Shown: piece after piece, positions 7,734 to 10,511 of the stretch
Layout: the number at the start of each line of letters is the position of its first letter
How positions within the stretch are numbered: position 1 is the stretch's first letter
DNA from: Oscillospiraceae bacterium
Lineage (GTDB): Bacteria > Bacillota > Clostridia > Oscillospirales > Oscillospiraceae
Direction: 5' to 3'
Assembly: GCA_020025615.1 (NCBI GenBank)
Contig: JAHHRT010000050.1
Coordinates: 1-10,511, forward strand
Length of the DNA: 10,511 nt
Translations under genes and position numbers: made by a program
The notes under the pieces: model-generated
The model's input: the letters and a program-made list of their open reading frames with translations, nothing else
What the model was told of the DNA's origin: nothing
Database searches by the model: none

Positions 7734-7762
7734 ATTTTACCACGTTTCTCCCTATGGGTAAA
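7734..7762 (-). promoter_or_regulatory. Probable sigma-A promoter of the YfhO gene
   Basis: Minus strand: -35 TTTACC at 7757-7762 (4 of 6), 17-base spacer, -10 TAAAAT at 7734-7739 preceded by TGG (extended -10). It lies between the terminator of the upstream unit (7816-7859) and the YfhO start at 7701, so the gene should have its own transcript. Confidence 0.65.
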
Positions 7763-7815
7763 GAAGATACAGGGAGAATTTTCTTAATTTATAGAAAGCT
7801 TTCCCAATCGGATAC

Positions 7816-7859
7816 GAAAAATAGGGCCCGCCGCAGAATTTACATCTGCGACAGGCCCT
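7816..7859 (-). terminator. Terminator of the spoIVA-PH gene unit
   Basis: On the minus strand, a stem of AGGGCC/GGCCCT (7854-7859 with 7823-7828), a 3x3 internal loop, then CGCAGA-type pairing (7845-7850 with 7832-7837) around a 7-base loop is followed by ATTTTT (plus-strand A run 7817-7821). It starts 13 bases after the stop of the PH-domain gene at 7873. Confidence 0.88.
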
Positions 7860-7872
7860 CTGGGATATGCAA

Positions 7873-8298
7873 TTAGGTATCGTCGTCCATGCCGTCATCC
7901 ATATCGTCATCCGAGTCGTCGCCCATATTATCCCCGGTGGCCATAATCTCACCAACGCGGACCCGGCGGCGAATCTTCATCTCCTCGACCTGCTTGTGAA
8001 GAAGCTCTTTCACCTCCATAGGGTGCTTGATATTCTTCAGCTCCAGGTTGGGAGTGGTCTTATCGGAGGACATCACCGTAACAGTACCCACACCGAATAT
8101 TCTCTGCCACAGCGTACGAGAAGTATCAATGTCCCGAACCCGATAGAGCAGCACCTCGTCATCCTTGATATTTAAGAAACCAACGGACTGAAACAGGCGG
8201 TCTTCCGAAAGGGCGAACCGGGTAAAGCTCAGGGGCATCCCCAGATAACGCTTGCGGTCCCGCCACAGATAGGCGATCTCATTCTTTGCCTTTGCCAT
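7873..8298 (-). CDS. Small bacterial PH-like domain protein with Asp-rich tail
   Basis: Protein of 141 residues without signal peptide or membrane span, so probably cytoplasmic. Residues about 12-108 resemble a bacterial PH-like domain (bPH_2 / YdbS type): FTRFALSEDRLFQSVGFLNI, then DDEVLLYRVRDID, RTLWQRIFGVGTVTV and a closing helix KHPMEVKELLHKQVEEMK. Related domains in YdbS/YdbT proteins sit behind membrane spans that are absent here. A basic patch KIRRRVR (109-115) is followed by an extreme acidic tail (123-141, 11 Asp in 19 residues, no Glu). AGGAGG lies 8 bases before ATG. It follows spoIVA (stop at 8355) by 56 bases with no terminator between, but also has its own near-consensus promoter at 8325-8353. 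Its transcript ends at 7816-7859. Function is unknown. The fold call rests on sequence pattern only. Confidence 0.8.
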   Translation of the reverse strand: MAKAKNEIAYLWRDRKRYLGMPLSFTRFALSEDRLFQSVGFLNIKDDEVLLYRVRDIDTSRTLWQRIFGVGTVTVMSSDKTTPNLELKNIKHPMEVKELLHKQVEEMKIRRRVRVGEIMATGDNMGDDSDDDMDDGMDDDT

Positions 8299-8324
8299 AG
8301 GTATCTCCTCCTTTGTTTTTTTAT

Positions 8325-8353
8325 ATTTTACTCAGACAGATAAAAAATGTCAA
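8325..8353 (-). promoter_or_regulatory. Near-consensus sigma-A promoter of the PH-domain gene
   Basis: Minus strand: perfect -35 TTGACA (8348-8353), exactly 17-base spacer, -10 TAAAAT (8325-8330). The -35 begins one base after the spoIVA stop codon (8355-8357). The gene can therefore be expressed in growing cells independently of spoIVA. Confidence 0.88.
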
Positions 8354-8354
8354 G

Positions 8355-9818
8355 TTACAGGATGAGGCAAATCAGACCGGTGGCCCCATTATTTACGATT
8401 CGGGTCAGGGTTCCCCGGAACTTGGAGCGAACCTCCTGCGGCATCCCCACCAGCTTGGCGGTGAGCCCCTCCTGAATCAAATCATAGACAGATTTTCCAA
8501 AAATATTACTCTGCCACAGCTTTTCAGGGTCTTCCCCGGTGAGATATTCAATCAGCTCCCGAGACTGCTTTTCGTCCCCCACCATGGGGCTGATCTCCGT
8601 ATCAATATCCACACGAATCATATGGATAGAGGGTGCCCCGGCTTTCAGGCGAACGCCGAAGGCCCCGCCCTTGCGGAGAATCTGAGGGGTCTCCAGCTTC
8701 ATCTCCTCGGCAGTGGGCATGACCACGCCGTAGCCGGTGGCCTTTGCCGAGGACAGCGCATCGGAAATCTTGTCATACTCCCGGCGAATCCCGCTGAGCT
8801 CTGTGAGCAGACTGAGCAGCTGGGCATCGTTCTTGATGGGCATCCCTGCCTTGGCACTGAGAATCTCATAGAACATCGCCTGGGGGAATACCACGGTGCA
8901 GCTCACCACGCCGGTTCCCAAATCTACCCGGCGCAGGCTGTAATCCTGGACAGATTCCACCTGGCTGAGGGCGGACAGCGCCTCCTCCGCCTGGCCCAGA
9001 CTGGTGATTTTCCCAGACTGCTCCAAAAGCGTCTCATAAAGAGCGGCTTTCACCGGGTGCTCCGGCTCCAGGGCATCCATCCACCGGGGAAGATGTACCC
9101 GCAGTTCTGTCATGGGGAAGGTGTAGAGCAGGGCCTTCATCAGTCTTCCAATCCCCTGCTCGTCAAGGCTCTGACAGTCCGCCGTCACACACTGGACTGA
9201 AAACTTCTCCTGAAGCTCCTTCTGGATTCCCCGGGCCGCTTCCCCCTCCGGCTCCCGAGAGTTTACCACCACCAGGAAGGGCTTTCCTGTGGCTTTCATA
9301 TCCGCAATGGACCGATTCTCTGCCTCCACATAGTCCTTCCGGGGAATTTCCGTCACCGTGCCATCGGTAGTGACCAGAATTCCCAGGGAACAGTGTCCCT
9401 CCATCACCTTTCGGGTGCCCAGCTCCGCCGCCTCGGTCATGGGAATCTCGTGGTCATACCAAGGGGTGGTCACCATCCGAACCACGCCGTCTTCCTCGGC
9501 CCCTACCGCACCGGGGACCATATAGCCCACGCTGTCGATGAGCCGGACTTTCAGATGGGAAGCCCCGTCGGGGCAGATCTCCACCGCCTCCTCCGGCACA
9601 AACTTCGGCTCTGCGGTCATAATGGTCTTTCCCGAGCCGCTCTGGGGCAGCTCATCCCGGGCCCGCTCCTTCTGATAGGGGTCTTCAATGGCCGGAATCA
9701 CCATTTTTTCCATAATCCGCTTGATCAGCGTGGATTTTCCCGTCCGCACCGGGCCTACCACCCCAACATAAATATTGCCGCCGGTTCTAAGGGCAATGTC
9801 CTCATAAATTTTTTCCAT
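8355..9818 (-). CDS. spoIVA: Stage IV sporulation protein A, spore coat basement-layer ATPase
   Basis: Morphogenetic ATPase of 487 residues (B. subtilis protein 492). In the mother cell it polymerises on the forespore surface, anchored by SpoVM in Bacillus, and is the platform for coat assembly and needed for cortex formation. The N-terminal TRAFAC-type ATPase domain has Walker A GPVRTGKST at 22-30 (Lys28), the family-typical DELPQSGSGKTIMTAEPKFVP at 55-75, a Walker B-like VRLIDSVGYMV at 91-101 (Asp95) and FLVVVNSREP at 181-190, where a G4-like motif would sit. The C-terminal membrane-targeting region ends in NNGATGLICLIL. At the sensor position B. subtilis has Thr70-Thr71; here it is Thr68-Ala69. 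AGGAGG (9824-9829) lies 5 bases before ATG. A candidate sigma-E promoter lies at 9868-9896, as expected for a mother-cell gene. It is divergent from yceD and followed by the PH-domain gene. Confidence 0.97.
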   Translation of the reverse strand: MEKIYEDIALRTGGNIYVGVVGPVRTGKSTLIKRIMEKMVIPAIEDPYQKERARDELPQSGSGKTIMTAEPKFVPEEAVEICPDGASHLKVRLIDSVGYMVPGAVGAEEDGVVRMVTTPWYDHEIPMTEAAELGTRKVMEGHCSLGILVTTDGTVTEIPRKDYVEAENRSIADMKATGKPFLVVVNSREPEGEAARGIQKELQEKFSVQCVTADCQSLDEQGIGRLMKALLYTFPMTELRVHLPRWMDALEPEHPVKAALYETLLEQSGKITSLGQAEEALSALSQVESVQDYSLRRVDLGTGVVSCTVVFPQAMFYEILSAKAGMPIKNDAQLLSLLTELSGIRREYDKISDALSSAKATGYGVVMPTAEEMKLETPQILRKGGAFGVRLKAGAPSIHMIRVDIDTEISPMVGDEKQSRELIEYLTGEDPEKLWQSNIFGKSVYDLIQEGLTAKLVGMPQEVRSKFRGTLTRIVNNGATGLICLIL

Positions 9819-9834
9819 AGCTGCCTCCTCATCC

Positions 9835-9854
9835 GGCAGGAGTCGGCTCCTGCC
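9835..9854 (-). other. Perfect hairpin in the spoIVA leader
   Basis: GGCAGGAG-CCGA-CTCCTGCC on the minus strand is an 8-bp perfect stem with a 4-base loop. It sits between the putative transcription start and the ribosome binding site of spoIVA and ends 5 bases before AGGAGG. No T run follows, so it is not a terminator. It could stabilise the 5' end of the mRNA or influence translation (inference). Confidence 0.7.
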
Positions 9855-9867
9855 ATGGTCTACACAA

Positions 9868-9896
9868 AAGGTATGTCCCCACGGGCAGAAATAGAA
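9868..9896 (-). promoter_or_regulatory. Candidate sigma-E promoter of spoIVA
   Basis: Minus strand: TTCTATT (9890-9896) as a -35-like element, a 14-base spacer, and CATACCTT (9868-9875), which matches 7 of 8 positions of the sigma-E -10 consensus CATAMAHT. The spacing fits sigma-E promoters and the B. subtilis gene is sigma-E dependent. The -35 match is only moderate. Confidence 0.6.
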
Positions 9897-9944
9897 CCCT
9901 CAGCCCCCTTCCTGCAAAAATTCACGGGAACCGAAGGCGAAATT

Positions 9945-9997
9945 CAAAAATTTTTGTAAAAATAACATTTGACAAAACGGAATTTACCTTATATAAT
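9945..9997 (+). promoter_or_regulatory. Perfect consensus sigma-A promoter with UP element
   Basis: TTGACA (9969-9974), 17-base spacer and TATAAT (9992-9997) are both perfect hexamers. Upstream, 9946-9962 (AAAAATTTTTGTAAAAA) matches the full UP-element consensus AAAWWTWTTTTnnAAAA except at one T, and sits at about -59 to -43, the correct place. A 12-bp palindrome CAAAAATTTTTG (9945-9956) is part of it. Transcription should start near 10004 and be strong. It drives the yceD gene at 10031. Confidence 0.95.
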
Positions 9998-10030
9998 ATC
10001 TAGGCACGACTGTGAAAAGGGGGAAGGACT

Positions 10031-10511
10031 ATGTTACTAGGATTAGCTCATATTATTGACCGTCCCGGTGAGTCTGTCTCTTTTTCCACCAGTGTCGATT
10101 TGAGTGATCTTCGCTACGGTAACAGTTACCCCGTCTCCGAGCCTGTAAAGGCAGAGGGCGTGGTTCGGAACACCGCAGGCGTCCTGATGATGAAGGGCAG
10201 TATTACTACCTGCATCCACGGTGTCTGCGACCGCTGTGCCAGAAACTTTGATCGGGAGGTATCCTTCCCCATCGATGTGGTTCTGGTTACGGAACTGACC
10301 AACGAAGAGAACGAAGACGAATGGGTATTCCCTCTGGAGGGAGACAGCGCCGATCTGGACGACATTGTACGGACAGTCTTTGTCCTGAATCTGGATTCCA
10401 AGCTGCTGTGCAAGGAGGACTGTAAGGGGCTCTGCTGCAGATGCGGCAAAAACCTCAACGATGGTCCCTGCAATTGCCAGAAGGAGCTCGATCCCCGATT
10501 TGCTGCTTTAC
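10031..10511 (+). CDS. yceD: YceD/DUF177 family protein, 3' end cut by the window
   Basis: The first 160 codons of a YceD (DUF177) protein; the family is about 170 residues, so only a short C-terminal piece should be missing. YceD proteins are linked to 23S rRNA accumulation and usually lie directly before rpmF (ribosomal protein L32), which I would expect just past the window. Visible marks are CxxxCDRCARNFDREV at about residues 71-86, the acidic stretch NEENEDE (100-106), and the C-terminal cysteine cluster CKEDCKGLCCRCGKNLN with GPCNCQ, then DPRFAAL. The Cys pairs suggest a metal-binding knuckle (inference). The start is ATG at 10031, with a purine-rich AGGGGG (10018-10023) 7 bases upstream. 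The promoter is the exceptionally strong one at 9945-9997, as suits a ribosome-related operon. Confidence 0.9.
   Translation, partial: MLLGLAHIIDRPGESVSFSTSVDLSDLRYGNSYPVSEPVKAEGVVRNTAGVLMMKGSITTCIHGVCDRCARNFDREVSFPIDVVLVTELTNEENEDEWVFPLEGDSADLDDIVRTVFVLNLDSKLLCKEDCKGLCCRCGKNLNDGPCNCQKELDPRFAAL

Noticed and set aside
7876..7925. Repetitive GTCATCC-type sequence as a DNA repeat element
   Set aside because: It is explained by the Asp-rich tail of the PH-like protein (GAT/GAC codons).
8313..9200. A 295-codon plus-strand frame opposite spoIVA
   Set aside because: It is the antisense shadow of a strongly conserved gene, with no domain or ribosome binding site.
9835..9854. Hairpin as a rho-independent terminator
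   Set aside because: Neither strand has a T run after the stem. It lies in the leader of spoIVA.

Overview
The window reads as an ordinary stretch of chromosome from a spore-forming Firmicute of the class Clostridia, probably in or near the Oscillospiraceae/Ruminococcaceae. The basis is a clear spoIVA gene (restricted to endospore formers), strong AGGAGG-type ribosome binding sites, sigma-A promoters with 17-bp spacers, a moderately GC-rich composition judged by eye, and clostridial-looking versions of MnmA, YfhO and YceD. The family placement is inference. I see no transposase, phage, CRISPR or RNA gene.

Layout. (1) 32-3516, minus strand: one large monocistronic unit. It has a sigma-A promoter, a secreted 1117-residue protein (signal peptide, GH24 lysozyme-like domain, one InlB-type B repeat, about eleven SH3-like repeats) and a strong intrinsic terminator. 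(2) 3451-3779: a 329-base AT-rich divergent intergenic region with promoters for both flanking genes. (3) 3711-4947, plus strand: mnmA, the tRNA 2-thiouridylase, with its own promoter, ending at a 21-bp bidirectional terminator shared with the convergent gene. (4) 4984-7762, minus strand: a 905-residue YfhO-family polytopic membrane protein with its own promoter. (5) 7816-9896, minus strand: spoIVA followed by a small PH-like-domain gene. The small gene has its own near-consensus sigma-A promoter directly after the spoIVA stop, and both are closed by one terminator. spoIVA has a candidate sigma-E promoter and a hairpin in its leader. (6) 9945-10511, plus strand: divergent from spoIVA, a YceD/DUF177 gene cut by the window end, driven by a perfect TTGACA-17-TATAAT promoter with an almost perfect UP element.

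The genes do not form one pathway. Two concern the cell envelope (SH3/lysozyme-like protein and YfhO), two concern translation (MnmA and YceD), and one builds the spore coat basement layer (SpoIVA). No multi-gene novel system is evident. The items most worth a second look are the lysozyme-like domain whose catalytic positions look replaced, the MnmA with a Cys-x2-Cys plus Cys arrangement and a shortened loop, the fully equipped yceD promoter, and the Asp-tailed PH protein placed behind spoIVA.
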